Assembly: GCF_000756715.1 (NCBI RefSeq)
Contig: NZ_CCSE01000001.1
Coordinates: 496,001-560,000 of the forward strand
Source of the DNA: Jeotgalicoccus saudimassiliensis
GTDB taxonomy: Bacteria > Bacillota > Bacilli > Staphylococcales > Salinicoccaceae
Direction: 5' to 3'
Length of the DNA stretch: 64,000 nucleotides
The notes under the pieces are model-generated. The model saw only the letters and a list, made by a program, of their open reading frames with translations, made no database searches and was not told where the DNA came from. The first letter of the stretch is position 1, and every line of letters begins with the position of its first letter. A program made the position numbers and the translations under genes. This document shows, one piece after another, positions 40,651-50,929 of the stretch.

Positions 40651-41601
40651 ATGACAAATAATAATATTCACGGCGTTATTCCGGTAGACAAACCGGCAGG
40701 CATGACTTCACACGATGTTATATATAAAATGCGCCGCGTACTCGGTACGAAGAAAGTCGGACATACAGGTACGCTTGACCCGGCAGTTACAGGTGTCCTG
40801 CCGATCGTTATCGGAGACGCGACGAAACTGACTGAAATTCTGCAGGAGCGCGACAAGCGCTACAGTGCAACGGTAACGCTCGGCTATACGACTGACACAG
40901 AAGATGCGACAGGCAAAACACTCGAGTCGGAGGAAGTTAAAGAAGGCAGTGTGACAAAAAAAGATGTGCTGGCAGTAATCGAACAGTTTAAAGGGGACTA
41001 CAGTCAGACGGTGCCCCTGTACAGCTCGGTTCGTGTAAACGGCCGCAAACTGTACTGGTACGCACATGAAGGCATCGAAGTTGAACGCCCGTCACGCACG
41101 GTACAGATTAAAAACCTGGAGCTGACCGGCGATGTTCGTTATGAAGACGGTAAAATTTCTTTTGATATTGATGTAACGTGTTCGAAAGGAACGTATATCC
41201 GCACACTCGCAGTCGATATCGGCAAAGCGCTGGGATACCCGGCGCATATGTCATACCTCCGCCGGACAGGCTCATGCGGCTTCTCAATCGAGCAGTCGAT
41301 CAGGCTGGATGATTTACGAAGCGGTGCTGTTAAAGCGGAACCAATTCCGATTATCGACATGCTGGCAGGTATGCTACAGCACGACATTACAGACGAAGAT
41401 TTATTATTTCAAATCACACACGGGCAAAAAGTAGTAAAAAGTGATATATTAACAATGCTGGGGTTAACTGAACTCGATACTATATTATTTACCCGCGGTG
41501 ACATGCCGCTCGGAATTTACAAAACACATCCGGAAAAACCTGATCAGTTAAAACCATCTAAAATGTTTAACAACGTATGGGGGACTTATGGAAATAATTA
41601 A
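40651..41601 (+). CDS. truB: tRNA pseudouridine-55 synthase TruB
   Basis: Makes pseudouridine at position 55 in the T loop of tRNAs. The 316-residue protein has HGVIPVDKPAGMTSHDV at the start, catalytic D43 in GHTGTLDPAVTG, YSSVRVNGRKLYWYA and CSKGTYIRTLA, and a C-terminal PUA-like domain. ATG 40651 follows CAGGTGA. It overlaps ribF by 14 bp, the standard truB-ribF pairing. Confidence 0.96.
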   Translation: MTNNNIHGVIPVDKPAGMTSHDVIYKMRRVLGTKKVGHTGTLDPAVTGVLPIVIGDATKLTEILQERDKRYSATVTLGYTTDTEDATGKTLESEEVKEGSVTKKDVLAVIEQFKGDYSQTVPLYSSVRVNGRKLYWYAHEGIEVERPSRTVQIKNLELTGDVRYEDGKISFDIDVTCSKGTYIRTLAVDIGKALGYPAHMSYLRRTGSCGFSIEQSIRLDDLRSGAVKAEPIPIIDMLAGMLQHDITDEDLLFQITHGQKVVKSDILTMLGLTELDTILFTRGDMPLGIYKTHPEKPDQLKPSKMFNNVWGTYGNN

Positions 41602-42526
41602 ATTGCATTATCCAAATGATGAAGCACTTTCAAACATAGAGCCGTCAGCAGCAGCATTAGGTTTTTTTGATGGTCTCCACTTAGGTCATATCGATGTAAT
41701 CGATAAGATGAAGGAGATTGCCAAAAAACGCGGCTTAAAAAAAGCAGTCATGACATTCGATCCGCATCCGTCTGTCGTACTGGACCCAAAAAAACAGCGT
41801 ACAACTTATTTAACGCCGTTTGATATTAAAATGAAAAAGCTGGAAGAACTGGACATAGATTACGTATTTGTCATTAATTTCTCAAGTGCGTTTGCAGGAC
41901 TCGATAAAGATTATTTCGTTAAGGAATATATTATCGGCAGCAAGATTAAAGAAGTGATTGCCGGATTTGACTATACATACGGCAAAAAAGGCAGCGGTAC
42001 CGTTTTTGACTTAAAGCAGTATGACGAATTTAATACGACGGAAGTGTCAAAACACGAACAGGGCGACGCTAAAGTGTCGACGACGCGCATCCGCGAATAT
42101 CTCGATAATCATCAGCTCGATGAGGCCAACAAAGCACTCGGCCGCGCTTATGATATCGAGGGGATAGTCGTGCAGGGGGAGAAGCGCGGCCGTACGATCG
42201 GCTTCCCGACAGCAAACATCGAACCGAACTACCGCTACTTTATGCCGGCTAAAGGTTCATACGCTGTTACGATGACAATTGAAAACGACGATACGCTTTA
42301 CAAAGGTGTGGCGAGCGTCGGTGTTAAACCGACATTCCATGAAAACGCACGCCTGACGACAGAAGTCTACATCTTCGACTTTTCACGCGATATTTACGGT
42401 GAAAACGTGACGGTTCACTGGCACCACTTCGTCCGCGGAGAAGAAAAGTTCGACGGCATCGAACCGCTGATTGAAGCAATCGACTCCGATGCGAAAATTG
42501 CACGCCGGATGCTCGAAGACAAATAG
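41588..42526 (+). CDS. ribF: Bifunctional riboflavin kinase / FAD synthetase
   Basis: Converts riboflavin to FMN and FMN to FAD. The 312-residue protein has an N-terminal nucleotidyltransferase domain (LGFFDGLHLGH, TFDPHPSVVL, AGFDYTYGKKGSG, STTRIREYL) and a C-terminal flavokinase domain (VVQGEKRGRTIGFPTANIE, GVKPTF). It starts inside truB, indicating translational coupling. A short terminator follows, then the rpsO promoter. Confidence 0.96.
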   Translation: MEIIKLHYPNDEALSNIEPSAAALGFFDGLHLGHIDVIDKMKEIAKKRGLKKAVMTFDPHPSVVLDPKKQRTTYLTPFDIKMKKLEELDIDYVFVINFSSAFAGLDKDYFVKEYIIGSKIKEVIAGFDYTYGKKGSGTVFDLKQYDEFNTTEVSKHEQGDAKVSTTRIREYLDNHQLDEANKALGRAYDIEGIVVQGEKRGRTIGFPTANIEPNYRYFMPAKGSYAVTMTIENDDTLYKGVASVGVKPTFHENARLTTEVYIFDFSRDIYGENVTVHWHHFVRGEEKFDGIEPLIEAIDSDAKIARRMLEDK

Positions 42527-42555
42527 TCCTGCCGTTCAAACAGGACCGGTTTTTA
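42526..42555 (+). terminator. Intrinsic terminator of truB-ribF
   Basis: Stem GTCCTG (42526-42531) with CAGGAC (42541-42546), 9-nt loop, followed after three bases by five T. Confidence 0.65.
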
Positions 42556-42571
42556 TCTTGTAAATGAATAC

Positions 42572-42600
42572 TTGAAAAACCGTCCGGAAACGTATATAAT
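42572..42600 (+). promoter_or_regulatory. Promoter of rpsO
   Basis: TTGAAA (42572-42577), 17-bp spacer and TATAAT (42595-42600), 84 bp before rpsO. Confidence 0.85.
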
Positions 42601-42609
42601 ATTACGAGT

Positions 42610-42670
42610 ACCGTATCTTGGCATTGTTGAAACTCCGACGCATGCTCGGATACAGGTGTATATAAAATTT
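42610..42670 (+). ncRNA. Candidate S15 (rpsO) leader RNA
   Basis: The leader contains a stem TCCGA (42634-42638) with TCGGA (42646-42650) and an alternative GTATC (42613-42617) with GATAC (42649-42653) that cannot form at the same time. Mutually exclusive pairings before rpsO fit S15 autoregulation, known in several bacterial groups. The match to a named family is unproven. Confidence 0.45.
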
Positions 42671-42684
42671 TAGGAGGAATTACA

Positions 42685-42954
42685 ATGGCAATTTCACAAG
42701 AAAGAAAAACAGAACTAATCGAAGAATACCGCGTACACGAAACTGATACTGGGTCACCAGAAGTTCAAATCGCTGTATTAACTGCAGAAATCAACACGTT
42801 AAACGACCACTTACGCACGCACAAGAAAGACCACCACTCAAGAAGAGGTCTTCTTAAAATGGTAGGTCGCCGTAAGCACCTGCTTACTTACCTGCGTAAC
42901 AAAGACGTTGTAAGATACCGCGACTTAATCGCTAAACTTGGTCTTCGTCGTTAA
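42685..42954 (+). CDS. rpsO: 30S ribosomal protein S15
   Basis: Primary 16S rRNA binding protein of the 30S central domain. The 89-residue protein shows the full S15 pattern: [54 protein letters not shown] and [13 protein letters not shown]. Strong TAGGAGG ribosome site, own promoter and probable regulatory leader. It is followed by a terminator and then by the second NERD-family gene, which separates it from its usual neighbour pnp. Confidence 0.97.
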   Translation: MAISQERKTELIEEYRVHETDTGSPEVQIAVLTAEINTLNDHLRTHKKDHHSRRGLLKMVGRRKHLLTYLRNKDVVRYRDLIAKLGLRR

Positions 42955-42964
42955 TTTATATTTT

Positions 42965-42998
42965 AAAAACCGTTCCTCACTGAGGAGCGGTTTTTTTG
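42965..42998 (+). terminator. Intrinsic terminator of rpsO
   Basis: Stem of about 14 bp (42965-42978 with 42982-42995, one T-G pair), loop ACT and seven T. Confidence 0.92.
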
Positions 42999-43096
42999 TT
43001 GTGTTAACTTTTTATTATATAACGCAGTGAGTAGTTTCGGGAATATATTTTACTTTATTTGTGCATACATATAATGGGAATATCCGACTGCTTTTA

Positions 43097-43204
43097 GTAA
43101 AAAGCATCCCGGTTTTGCTATTTTTGTTTTAAAGTAACTTTTTTAAAAGAGAATCGCGGTTTTCGCCTATATATAGGGTAGAGGGAACTTTTTATATAAG
43201 GAGG
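43097..43204 (+). promoter_or_regulatory. Conserved leader of NERD copy 2
   Basis: This segment is shared, at matching spacing, with the region before NERD copy 3. It contains GTTTTGCTATTTTTG, AAAGTAACTTTTTTAAAAG and the perfect palindrome CCTATATATAGG (43166-43177), whose centre could also serve as a -10 box. The palindrome ends 35 bp before the start codon. Operator, promoter or RNA element cannot be told apart from one genome. Confidence 0.65.
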
Positions 43205-43212
43205 AAATACCG

Positions 43213-44193
43213 ATGTATTTAAACGACAGAAATACGACACCTGAGCTCCTGCATTACAGAACACTCGAAAGACGGCTTGTATTCGATAAGGGGAATTTGA
43301 GGATTTATGAGAACGGCTTTCTCGGAGAGTGTTTATACGATAAACTCTTTGACGAAGTCGGGCATGATAATCTTTATATTTTCCGTGACGTTTATCTTAC
43401 TGCAGGAAAAAGCGGCGCACAGTATGACAGTATTATTATTTCCGGCGACAATGTAACGGTAAATGAAATTAAAAATTACAGCGGAGAGTACTCTTTTACA
43501 GACGGGCGGCTCGTTAAAAATAATGAAGTTGTGCCGGACAATCCGTTTACCCAGGTCGACCGTGCAGTAAGCAAACTGTACCGCATATTCAGGGGATTGA
43601 GCGGGAGAGTGCCTGTTGAAATAACCGGAAAAGTCATATTCCCAAACGATGACTTCAGACTGTATTCCGAAGATCACTCCATCTGGAAGAATGTCGTCAT
43701 CCGTATGGACATGAAGAAATACTTCAGACAGTTTAAAGGCACATACAACACTGACCGTGCTGACCGGATCATCTCACTCATCCGGGCGAACATGACTCCA
43801 AATCCGTATTTTAACGGCAGTCCGGATACGGCCCGGGTCAAAAAAGGACTGTATTGCGGAGAGTGCGGCGGATTTGAGCTGAAGAAAGGGAGATTCCAGT
43901 TAACATGTACAAAGTGCGGTACAATAGAAAGCAATGAAACACATCTGCTTCGAGCCATGAGTGATCATAAATTTTTATATTACAATCAGCCGATGACCAA
44001 ACGGTCATTACTGGAGCTTATAGATTGCGAGCTTCACAATATTACAGTATTGCGTGCACTTCAGAAACATTGTGATGTAACGAAGAAGGGAAGGCAAACC
44101 TCATATCTGTTTAAATACTACGATTATGATGATGCGATTAAAAACGTGCGGAAATTCCAAAGATATAAAGATAAATCCGGAGAATTTATTTAG
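43213..44193 (+). CDS. NERD-domain, zinc-ribbon protein, family copy 2
   Basis: Second member of the family, 326 residues like copy 1, and closer to copy 3. NERD domain: GECLYDKLFDE at about 38-48, AQYDSIIIS (D72) and VNEIKNYSG (E85, K87). The zinc ribbon has CGEC and CTKC with SNETHLLRAM after it. The C-terminal block has MTKRSLLELIDCEL, TVLRALQKHC and LFKYYDYDDAI, a pattern that could be a winged helix. If active, the protein would be a metal-dependent nuclease with DNA-binding parts, in the cytoplasm; no signal peptide or membrane helix is seen. ATG 43213 lies 8 bp after GGAGG. It sits between the rpsO terminator and pnp, with array 2 starting 15 bp after its stop. No partner gene such as a methylase or antitoxin adjoins it. 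Confidence 0.82.
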   Translation: MYLNDRNTTPELLHYRTLERRLVFDKGNLRIYENGFLGECLYDKLFDEVGHDNLYIFRDVYLTAGKSGAQYDSIIISGDNVTVNEIKNYSGEYSFTDGRLVKNNEVVPDNPFTQVDRAVSKLYRIFRGLSGRVPVEITGKVIFPNDDFRLYSEDHSIWKNVVIRMDMKKYFRQFKGTYNTDRADRIISLIRANMTPNPYFNGSPDTARVKKGLYCGECGGFELKKGRFQLTCTKCGTIESNETHLLRAMSDHKFLYYNQPMTKRSLLELIDCELHNITVLRALQKHCDVTKKGRQTSYLFKYYDYDDAIKNVRKFQRYKDKSGEFI

Positions 44194-44208
44194 AAGCAGT
44201 GATTGGAC

Positions 44209-44408
44209 GGCTCCAAAGTAACAATGAGCGCTCTTCATAGTAACGGAGCGGCCCCAAAGTAACAATGAGCGCTCTTCATAGTAACGGAGCGACCCCAAAG
44301 TAACAATGAGCGCTCTTCATAGTAACGGAGCGGCCCCAAAGTAACAATGAGCGCTCTTCATAGTAACGGAGCGGCCCCAAAGTAACAATGAGCGCTCTTC
44401 ATTGTTAC
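44209..44408 (+). repeat. 41-bp tandem array 2 (5 units) after NERD copy 2
   Basis: Units start at 44209, 44250, 44291, 44332 and 44373, period exactly 41 bp. The unit runs GGCCCCAAAGTAACAATG, then AGCGCTCTTCATAGTAAC and GGAGC. Units are nearly identical apart from the first few bases, so expansion looks recent. The last unit differs: its end reads CATTGTTAC, so GTAACAATGA and TCATTGTTAC form a perfect 10-bp stem with a 7-nt loop. All units contain the palindrome GAGCGCTC. Confidence 0.95.
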
Positions 44409-44482
44409 ACAAGACCCGACGACCCGTCACGACACCTGCGCCATGCTCTCAAAACGCATGACGCCGCACTAAAACCCATCAC
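44409..44482 (+). other. C-rich tail after array 2
   Basis: About 74 bp with an excess of C over G on the plus strand (ACCCGACGACCCGTCACG, AAAACCCATCACC). It ends in an AT-rich block where the pnp promoter should lie: TTTACA at 44499-44504 is a possible -35 box. No gene was seen. Confidence 0.45.
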
Positions 44483-44557
44483 CTTTTTATATATATATTT
44501 TACAACAAAAATGATATGATAATTATAAGTGCCAAAGCTAAGGAGAGAAAACAAATT

Positions 44558-46678
44558 ATGAATGAACAGACTAAACAAGTGTTTGAAACTGAGTGGGGCG
44601 GTCGCCCGCTTATTATAGAGTACGGGGAAATGGCTAAGCAGGCGAGTGGTTCTGTACTTGTACGTTACGGCGATACAGTAGTACTCTCTACAGCAACAGC
44701 GTCGAAAGAACCGAAGAACATCGGTTTCTTCCCGTTAACAGTAGCTTACGAAGAGAAGATGTACGCAGCAGGGAAAGTCCCGGGCGGCTTTAACAAGCGT
44801 GAAGGGCGTCCGAGTGAAGATGCTACGCTGACGAGCCGTTTAATCGACAGACCGATTCGTCCGTTATTCCCGGACGGTTACCGTCACGATGTACAGGTAA
44901 TGTCGATGGTACTATCTGTCGACAATGATGCTTCTCCGCAAATGGCAGCAATGCTCGGATCTTCAATGGCGCTAAGCGTATCGGATATTCCGTTTGACGG
45001 ACCGATTGCTGGTGTTACTGTAGGTTTAATCGACGGGGAGTTTATCATCAACCCGACAACTGAACAGCTCGAACAGTCGGAGCTTGAACTTCAGGTTGCG
45101 GGTACTTACGATGCGGTAAACATGGTTGAAGCAGCGGCACAGGAAGTTCCTGAAGATATTATGTTACAGGCGATTCTTTTCGGTCACAAAAACATTCAGG
45201 AGCTTGTTCAGTTCCAGAACGAAATTATTGAACAGATCAATCCTCTCAAACGTGAAGTGACAATCGAACAGATTAACGAAGAGTACCGCGCACAGATTAC
45301 AGCACAGGCTGAAGCGATGGATCTTTACGCTAAGATTCAGGAAAATGATAAACAGACACGCGAAGAAAATATTACTGCGGTGAAGCAGAGCATTATCGAC
45401 AGTATCGACGAAGATGCTGAGGACTACGACTTATTAGTTGCGGATGCATCAACAGTATTCGACGATCTTGTTAAAGCTGAAGTGCGCCGTCTGATTACTG
45501 ACGATAAAGTACGTCCTGACGGCCGTGAGCCTGCGGAAATCCGTCCGTTAAATTCACAGGTTGGATTACTGCCGCGTACACACGGTTCTGCGTTATTTAC
45601 ACGCGGGCAGACTCAGGCGTTATCTGTAGCAACACTCGGCGGTCTTGGTGAACACCAGATTATCGACGGGCTCGGCGTTGAAGAGAACAAACGCTACATG
45701 CACCACTATAACTTCCCGAACTTCTCAGTCGGTGAAACTGGTCCGATCCGCGGACCGGGACGCCGCGAAATCGGTCACGGTGCATTAGGAGAACGTGCAT
45801 TACTGCAGGTTATTCCAAACGAAACGGAATTCCCGTACACAATCCGTGTCGTATCTGAAGTACTTGAATCAAACGGTTCATCTTCACAGGCATCAATCTG
45901 CGGATCGACACTTGCGTTAATGGATGCTGGTGTACCGATTAAAGCACCGGTTGCAGGTATCGCAATGGGTCTTGTTAAAAAAGGTGAGAATTACACAATT
46001 CTTTCCGACATCCAGGGCATGGAAGATGCGCTTGGAGACATGGACTTTAAAGTAGCAGGTACACCGAAAGGTATTACTGCAATTCAGATGGACATTAAAA
46101 TCGACGGCCTGAGCAAATCTATTCTGGAGGAAGCTCTGGAACAGGCGCGCATCGGACGTCTGCACATTTTAGAAAATATGCTTGCAACAATCGACACGCC
46201 GCGCAGCGAATTATCAGCACATGCGCCGAAAGTTGAAGTAATGCATATTAAACCTGCGAAGATCCGCGACGTTATCGGACCGGGTGGTAAGAAAATCAAC
46301 GAAATTATCGACGAAACAGGCGTTAAACTGGACATCGAACAGGATGGTACTGTGTACATCGGTTCAAGCGACCAGGATGCCATCAAAGCAGCGCGTAAAA
46401 TTATCGAAGATATTACACGCGAAGCGGAAGTCGGCGAAATCTACGAAGGTGAAGTACGCCGTATCGAGAAGTTCGGTGCGTTCGTACAGTTGTTCCCGGG
46501 CAAAGATGCGCTCGTACACATTTCACAGCTCGACACATCACGCGTCAACAAAGTTGAGGATATCGTCAAAGAAGGCGATAAAATGCGTGTTAAAGTAACT
46601 GAAATCGACAGACAGGGCCGTGTGAATGCATCGCGCAAAGTACTGCTTGAAGCAGCAAAAGAGAACAAAGAAGACTAA
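44558..46678 (+). CDS. pnp: Polynucleotide phosphorylase
   Basis: Phosphorolytic 3'-5' exoribonuclease and degradosome component with RNase Y and RNase J, both also encoded here. The 706-residue protein has two RNase PH domains (first: [19 protein letters not shown]; second: [15 protein letters not shown] and [19 protein letters not shown]), a KH domain ([16 protein letters not shown]) and an S1 domain ([20 protein letters not shown]). ATG 44558 follows AAGGAGA; the frame is open 14 codons further upstream without a ribosome site. rnjB follows 37 bp downstream. Confidence 0.96.
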   Translation: MNEQTKQVFETEWGGRPLIIEYGEMAKQASGSVLVRYGDTVVLSTATASKEPKNIGFFPLTVAYEEKMYAAGKVPGGFNKREGRPSEDATLTSRLIDRPIRPLFPDGYRHDVQVMSMVLSVDNDASPQMAAMLGSSMALSVSDIPFDGPIAGVTVGLIDGEFIINPTTEQLEQSELELQVAGTYDAVNMVEAAAQEVPEDIMLQAILFGHKNIQELVQFQNEIIEQINPLKREVTIEQINEEYRAQITAQAEAMDLYAKIQENDKQTREENITAVKQSIIDSIDEDAEDYDLLVADASTVFDDLVKAEVRRLITDDKVRPDGREPAEIRPLNSQVGLLPRTHGSALFTRGQTQALSVATLGGLGEHQIIDGLGVEENKRYMHHYNFPNFSVGETGPIRGPGRREIGHGALGERALLQVIPNETEFPYTIRVVSEVLESNGSSSQASICGSTLALMDAGVPIKAPVAGIAMGLVKKGENYTILSDIQGMEDALGDMDFKVAGTPKGITAIQMDIKIDGLSKSILEEALEQARIGRLHILENMLATIDTPRSELSAHAPKVEVMHIKPAKIRDVIGPGGKKINEIIDETGVKLDIEQDGTVYIGSSDQDAIKAARKIIEDITREAEVGEIYEGEVRRIEKFGAFVQLFPGKDALVHISQLDTSRVNKVEDIVKEGDKMRVKVTEIDRQGRVNASRKVLLEAAKENKED

Positions 46679-46715
46679 AATATAACTGCCGGAAATTAAC
46701 AAGGAGGACATTAAT

Positions 46716-48389
46716 GTGAAGAAAGATAACAAAAAAGCACATGTGAAAATCGTTCCTCTCGGCGGCGTTGGTGAGATTGCAAAAAACATGTACGTTGTTG
46801 AAGTCGACAACGATATGTTTATTCTCGATGCGGGTCTGATGTTCCCGGAAGATGAAATGCTCGGTATCGACATTGTCATACCTGACATTTCATACGTTCT
46901 GGAAAACAAGGATCGCCTTAAAGCGATTTTTGTTACACATGGACATGAAGACTCAATCGGAGCAATTCCATACATTATTCAAGAATTAAACGTACCTGTT
47001 TACGGCTCCCGTTTAACGCTTGCTCTAATTAAAGAACGTCTGAAAGAGAAGAACGTTAAAAAGAAGGTTAAGTTTTACGCAATCAACAATGAATCAGTAA
47101 TGAAGTTCGGCAACACGAACGTGGAGTTCTTTGAAACTTCACACAGTATTCCGGATTCATACGGTATCAGCATGAATACACCTTATGGTTCAGTCGTTTA
47201 TACAGGCGAATTCAAATTCGACCAGAGCTTAAAAGGCAACTACGACTACAACATGTCGAAGATGTATTCACTTGCAGCCAAAAACAAAACGCTTGCGCTG
47301 ATCAGCGACTCGACAGAAGCTGAGAAACCGGGCTACAACACGGCGGAAAACCTGATTGAAGGAACGATTTTAGATGCGTTCCAGAAATCGAAAAACCGTA
47401 TTATCGTGTCGTGCTATGCATCAAACTTCGTACGCATCCAGCAGGTGCTGACTAATGCGGCGAAAGTTAACCGTAAAGTATCGTTCCTCGGACGTACGCT
47501 TGAATCATCATTTAAAGTGGCAAGAAAACTCGGATATTTCGATATTCCGGACGGGCTGCTTTTACCGAGCCATGAAATTAAAGACTATCCGGACAACGAA
47601 GTCGTAATTATCGCTTCAGGTTCACAGGGTGAGCCGATTGAAGCACTTGGTAAAATGTCGCGCGGCCAGCATGAAGTAACGAATATAAAAGAAGGCGATG
47701 AAGTGTTTATTCTGACGACACCGTCATCTAATATGGAAGTTGTACTGTACACGACACTTAACGAACTCGTTAAAGCCGGTGCAGTCATCAATACGCCTTC
47801 GAGAAATATTCACGCTTCAGGTCACGGTCTTGCTGAAGAACTGAAAATGATGCTTAACATTTTCAAACCGGAACATTTCATTCCTGTACAGGGTGAATTC
47901 AAAAATCAGATTGCACACGCACGTCTGGCAACTGAAACCGGTGTTAAAGCGGAAAACATTTTCCTTCTCGAGAAAGGGGACGTCGTTCAGTATGACGGCG
48001 AGAAAATGTTCAGCACGGACAAAGTCGAAGCAGGCAACGTACTGATCGACGGCAGCGGTGTCGGAGATGTCGGTAACATCGTCCTGCGCGACCGCAGATT
48101 GTTATCGGAAGACGGGATCTTTATCGCTGTCGTAACAATCGACCGTGAATCAAGAGTAATTATGGCAGGTCCTGAAATTCAATCACGCGGTTTCGTTTAC
48201 GTGAAAGAGTCGGAAGAGCTTATGAAAGAAGCTTCCGAGCACGTCAAAGGTATTGTCGAAGACAATATCAGTGCCGGCAAAATTGAATGGAGTGTCTTAA
48301 AACAAAATATCAGAGATGACCTCGGTAAATTCCTATACGATGAAACGAAGCGTCGTCCGATGATTATTCCAATCATTTCTGAAATATAA
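46716..48389 (+). CDS. rnjB: Ribonuclease J2
   Basis: Metallo-beta-lactamase/beta-CASP RNase that pairs with RNase J1 in mRNA decay. The 557-residue protein has [11 protein letters not shown] at about 73-83: the expected HxHxDH motif reads H75, H77, D79 and then S80, so one metal-ligand histidine is missing. That matches RNase J2, which is weakly active or inactive alone and supports J1. The position between pnp and ftsK is the rnjB locus of staphylococci. It starts at GTG 46716 after AAGGAGG; the overlapping ATG at 46714 runs straight into a stop. Confidence 0.93.
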   Translation: MKKDNKKAHVKIVPLGGVGEIAKNMYVVEVDNDMFILDAGLMFPEDEMLGIDIVIPDISYVLENKDRLKAIFVTHGHEDSIGAIPYIIQELNVPVYGSRLTLALIKERLKEKNVKKKVKFYAINNESVMKFGNTNVEFFETSHSIPDSYGISMNTPYGSVVYTGEFKFDQSLKGNYDYNMSKMYSLAAKNKTLALISDSTEAEKPGYNTAENLIEGTILDAFQKSKNRIIVSCYASNFVRIQQVLTNAAKVNRKVSFLGRTLESSFKVARKLGYFDIPDGLLLPSHEIKDYPDNEVVIIASGSQGEPIEALGKMSRGQHEVTNIKEGDEVFILTTPSSNMEVVLYTTLNELVKAGAVINTPSRNIHASGHGLAEELKMMLNIFKPEHFIPVQGEFKNQIAHARLATETGVKAENIFLLEKGDVVQYDGEKMFSTDKVEAGNVLIDGSGVGDVGNIVLRDRRLLSEDGIFIAVVTIDRESRVIMAGPEIQSRGFVYVKESEELMKEASEHVKGIVEDNISAGKIEWSVLKQNIRDDLGKFLYDETKRRPMIIPIISEI

Positions 48390-48403
48390 TATAGTTTAAA
48401 GCG

Positions 48404-48435
48404 ACGGAGATATTAGGATAACCTTATATCTCCGT
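48404..48435 (+). terminator. Hairpin after rnjB
   Basis: A 10-bp perfect stem ACGGAGATAT with ATATCTCCGT and 12-nt loop. The following T run is poor, so termination is likely but not certain. A TATAAT just downstream (about 48440) may belong to the ftsK promoter. Confidence 0.55.
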
Positions 48436-48472
48436 TGTTATAATTAAAAAGTGAAAATGAAGGTGGTAAAAG

Positions 48473-50914
48473 ATGGCGACTAAACGAAAGCGCACTGCGA
48501 AAAAGAAAAATAATGATAAAAAAACGTATTATGCGAGTTTTGCTTTACTCATTATTATTTTACTTATCATTACAGTATTTCAGCTGGGCCTGGTCGGGGA
48601 ATATGCCGATGCAGCTTTTAATTTTCTTTTTGGTACAAGCCGCTACTTTACATACCTCGTGTTACTGCTCGCGAGTTTCTATTTGGCGACACATTTAAAA
48701 TTTCCGTTTACTAAACGCATGCTCGGCTACTTAATGATGCAGTTCGGCCTGTTGTTCCTCCTGCATTCGATATTGTATTTATCGGACCGTGGCAGAACAG
48801 ACCGCTATTTCACATTTGAAGATATGATGAATATGACGCGGGAACCAGGGTTTGATTTTACCGGCGGGGGAATTATCGGACAGACACTGTTTAATTTCTC
48901 GGCTACGGGAATCAGTTTCTTCGGGACACTTTTAATCGGTTTAATATTTATTTATCTGAGTATTATTATCGTGCGTCATAAGAGCATCGAGGAATCACTC
49001 CGCAACGATTTCAATTTTGTTATCCGCGGGCTGACAGCGATCGGTGCAGGTCTTGCCGGCATGTTTATGAAACTCTCTGAATGGTTTAAAAACCGTCCGA
49101 AGAAAGAAAAAGCACCGAAAGCTAAAAAAGAGCAGAAGAAATCAGAACCGATTATCGAATCACCTGACGATGATGAGCCGGTGGAAAAACGTACAGAGAA
49201 GAAACGTAAAGCACGCTTCAGCAAAAAAGAAGAGGAACAGGAATCAGATCCGCTCTTTGAAGAAGATGAATACGTGGAACCGGAAGTGTACGATTCGGAA
49301 ATTCTGATGGAAGAATATAAAGATGAACCGGTGCCGGATAACATGACACCGGAAGAACACGCACTGCAGATCGAAAAAGAAGTGGAAGAGAAAAAAGAAC
49401 TTGAGTACGAGAATCCGGATGACGAAGGGTTTGATTCGAATATTCCGGACGGTGAGACAGAAGACAGTGAATTCGAAGAATTTGACGATAAAGAACTCAA
49501 ACAGTTAATAGAGTATAAACTGCCGTCGATTGATTTACTGAACGATGCGGAGCCGACGGAAAAAGTCAGCAACAAAGAAGTCATCCAGCAGGGACGTATA
49601 CTGGAAGAAACTCTGAAAAACTTCAATGTTAATGCGAAAGTATCGAAAATCAGAATCGGTCCGGCAGTTACGCAGTTTGAAATTCAGCCGGATGTCGGAG
49701 TGAAAGTATCGAAAATTATTAACCTACAAAATGATATTGCACTCAGTCTTGCTGCGAAAGATATTCGTATCGAAGCACCGATTCCAGGTAAATCTGCAGT
49801 GGGTATTGAAGTGCCGAACTCGGTAGTGAGCATGGTCACGCTGCGTGAAGTAATCAAGCGTAAATCATCGGACAATCCGCTTGAAGTCGCGCTTGGTAAA
49901 GATATTTCCGGTGCACCGATTATGGCGGAACTGAACAAAATGCCGCACCTTCTTGTTGCCGGTTCTACCGGAAGCGGTAAATCCGTCTGTATCAACGGCA
50001 TTATCATCAGTATTCTGCTGAATGCGAAACCTCACGAAGTGAAACTGATGATGATCGATCCGAAGATGGTTGAGCTTAATGTATATAACGGCATTCCTCA
50101 TCTGCTTGCACCGGTTGTAACGAACCCGCAAAAAGCGAGCGATGCGTTAAACCGTATCGTCAGTGAAATGGAACGCAGATACGATCTGTTCAGTGCATCG
50201 CATACGAGAAATATCGAAGCGTACAACCAGTATCTGACGCGTCAGGCGGACGATCCGGAGAAAGTTCAGAAACTGCCCTATATCGTCGTTATTGTCGATG
50301 AGCTTGCGGACTTAATGATGGTGGCATCGAAAGACGTCGAAGCATCGATTACACGTATTGCACAGATGGCACGTGCAGCGGGTATTCATTTAATTATCGC
50401 CACACAGCGTCCTTCAGTGGATGTTATTACAGGTATTATTAAAGCGAACATTCCGTCGAGAATTGCATTCAGCGTAAGCTCGCAGACGGACTCGCGTACG
50501 ATCATCGATTCGATGGGTGCTGAGAAACTGCTCGGCCGCGGGGACATGCTGTTCCTGCCATCCGGACGCTCGAAGCCGATCCGTGTACAGGGGGCATTCC
50601 TCGACGATGACGAAGTTACGGATATCGTGAAGTTCATTACGGATCAAATGAAAGCAAATTATGAGAAATCAGTTATAATGAATCAGAAAGAGACTGCTGC
50701 AGCGCCGGTTGAGTCGGAGGACGAACTTTATCCGGACGCGAAATGGTTTGTTATCGAGGAACAGCGTGCGTCGGCGAGTCTGCTGCAGCGCCAGTTCAGA
50801 GTCGGTTACAACCGTGCAGCCCGTCTCGTCGATGATTTGGAAGCGAACGGGGTTATCGGACCTGCGAGCGGATCGAAACCGCGCAGCGTGCTGATTGAAA
50901 ACCACGAAGACTAG
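48473..50914 (+). CDS. ftsK: DNA translocase FtsK/SpoIIIE
   Basis: Pumps chromosomal DNA through the closing septum. The 813-residue protein has about four N-terminal membrane helices (residues 20-180), a long charged linker rich in Glu, Asp and Lys (about 200-360), the RecA-like motor with GSTGSGKS at 497-504 and Walker [12 protein letters not shown], and a C-terminal winged gamma domain ([21 protein letters not shown]) that reads polarity sequences. It is of the SpoIIIE group by position. ymfF starts 15 bp after it. The GntR regulator often found here in related genomes is absent. Confidence 0.95.
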   Translation: MATKRKRTAKKKNNDKKTYYASFALLIIILLIITVFQLGLVGEYADAAFNFLFGTSRYFTYLVLLLASFYLATHLKFPFTKRMLGYLMMQFGLLFLLHSILYLSDRGRTDRYFTFEDMMNMTREPGFDFTGGGIIGQTLFNFSATGISFFGTLLIGLIFIYLSIIIVRHKSIEESLRNDFNFVIRGLTAIGAGLAGMFMKLSEWFKNRPKKEKAPKAKKEQKKSEPIIESPDDDEPVEKRTEKKRKARFSKKEEEQESDPLFEEDEYVEPEVYDSEILMEEYKDEPVPDNMTPEEHALQIEKEVEEKKELEYENPDDEGFDSNIPDGETEDSEFEEFDDKELKQLIEYKLPSIDLLNDAEPTEKVSNKEVIQQGRILEETLKNFNVNAKVSKIRIGPAVTQFEIQPDVGVKVSKIINLQNDIALSLAAKDIRIEAPIPGKSAVGIEVPNSVVSMVTLREVIKRKSSDNPLEVALGKDISGAPIMAELNKMPHLLVAGSTGSGKSVCINGIIISILLNAKPHEVKLMMIDPKMVELNVYNGIPHLLAPVVTNPQKASDALNRIVSEMERRYDLFSASHTRNIEAYNQYLTRQADDPEKVQKLPYIVVIVDELADLMMVASKDVEASITRIAQMARAAGIHLIIATQRPSVDVITGIIKANIPSRIAFSVSSQTDSRTIIDSMGAEKLLGRGDMLFLPSGRSKPIRVQGAFLDDDEVTDIVKFITDQMKANYEKSVIMNQKETAAAPVESEDELYPDAKWFVIEEQRASASLLQRQFRVGYNRAARLVDDLEANGVIGPASGSKPRSVLIENHED

Positions 50915-50929
50915 TTAGGAGTTTTATAA

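Noticed and set aside
43213-44193. Insertion sequence or transposase
   Set aside because: No DDE, HUH or recombinase motif and no terminal inverted repeats or target duplications could be seen. The motifs fit NERD instead.
44101-44298. Minus-strand open frame over array 2
   Set aside because: Repeat-derived translation without a ribosome site or known protein.
44209-44408. CRISPR array
   Set aside because: The repeats are directly adjacent with no unique spacers, and no cas gene is nearby. The same holds for arrays 1 and 3.
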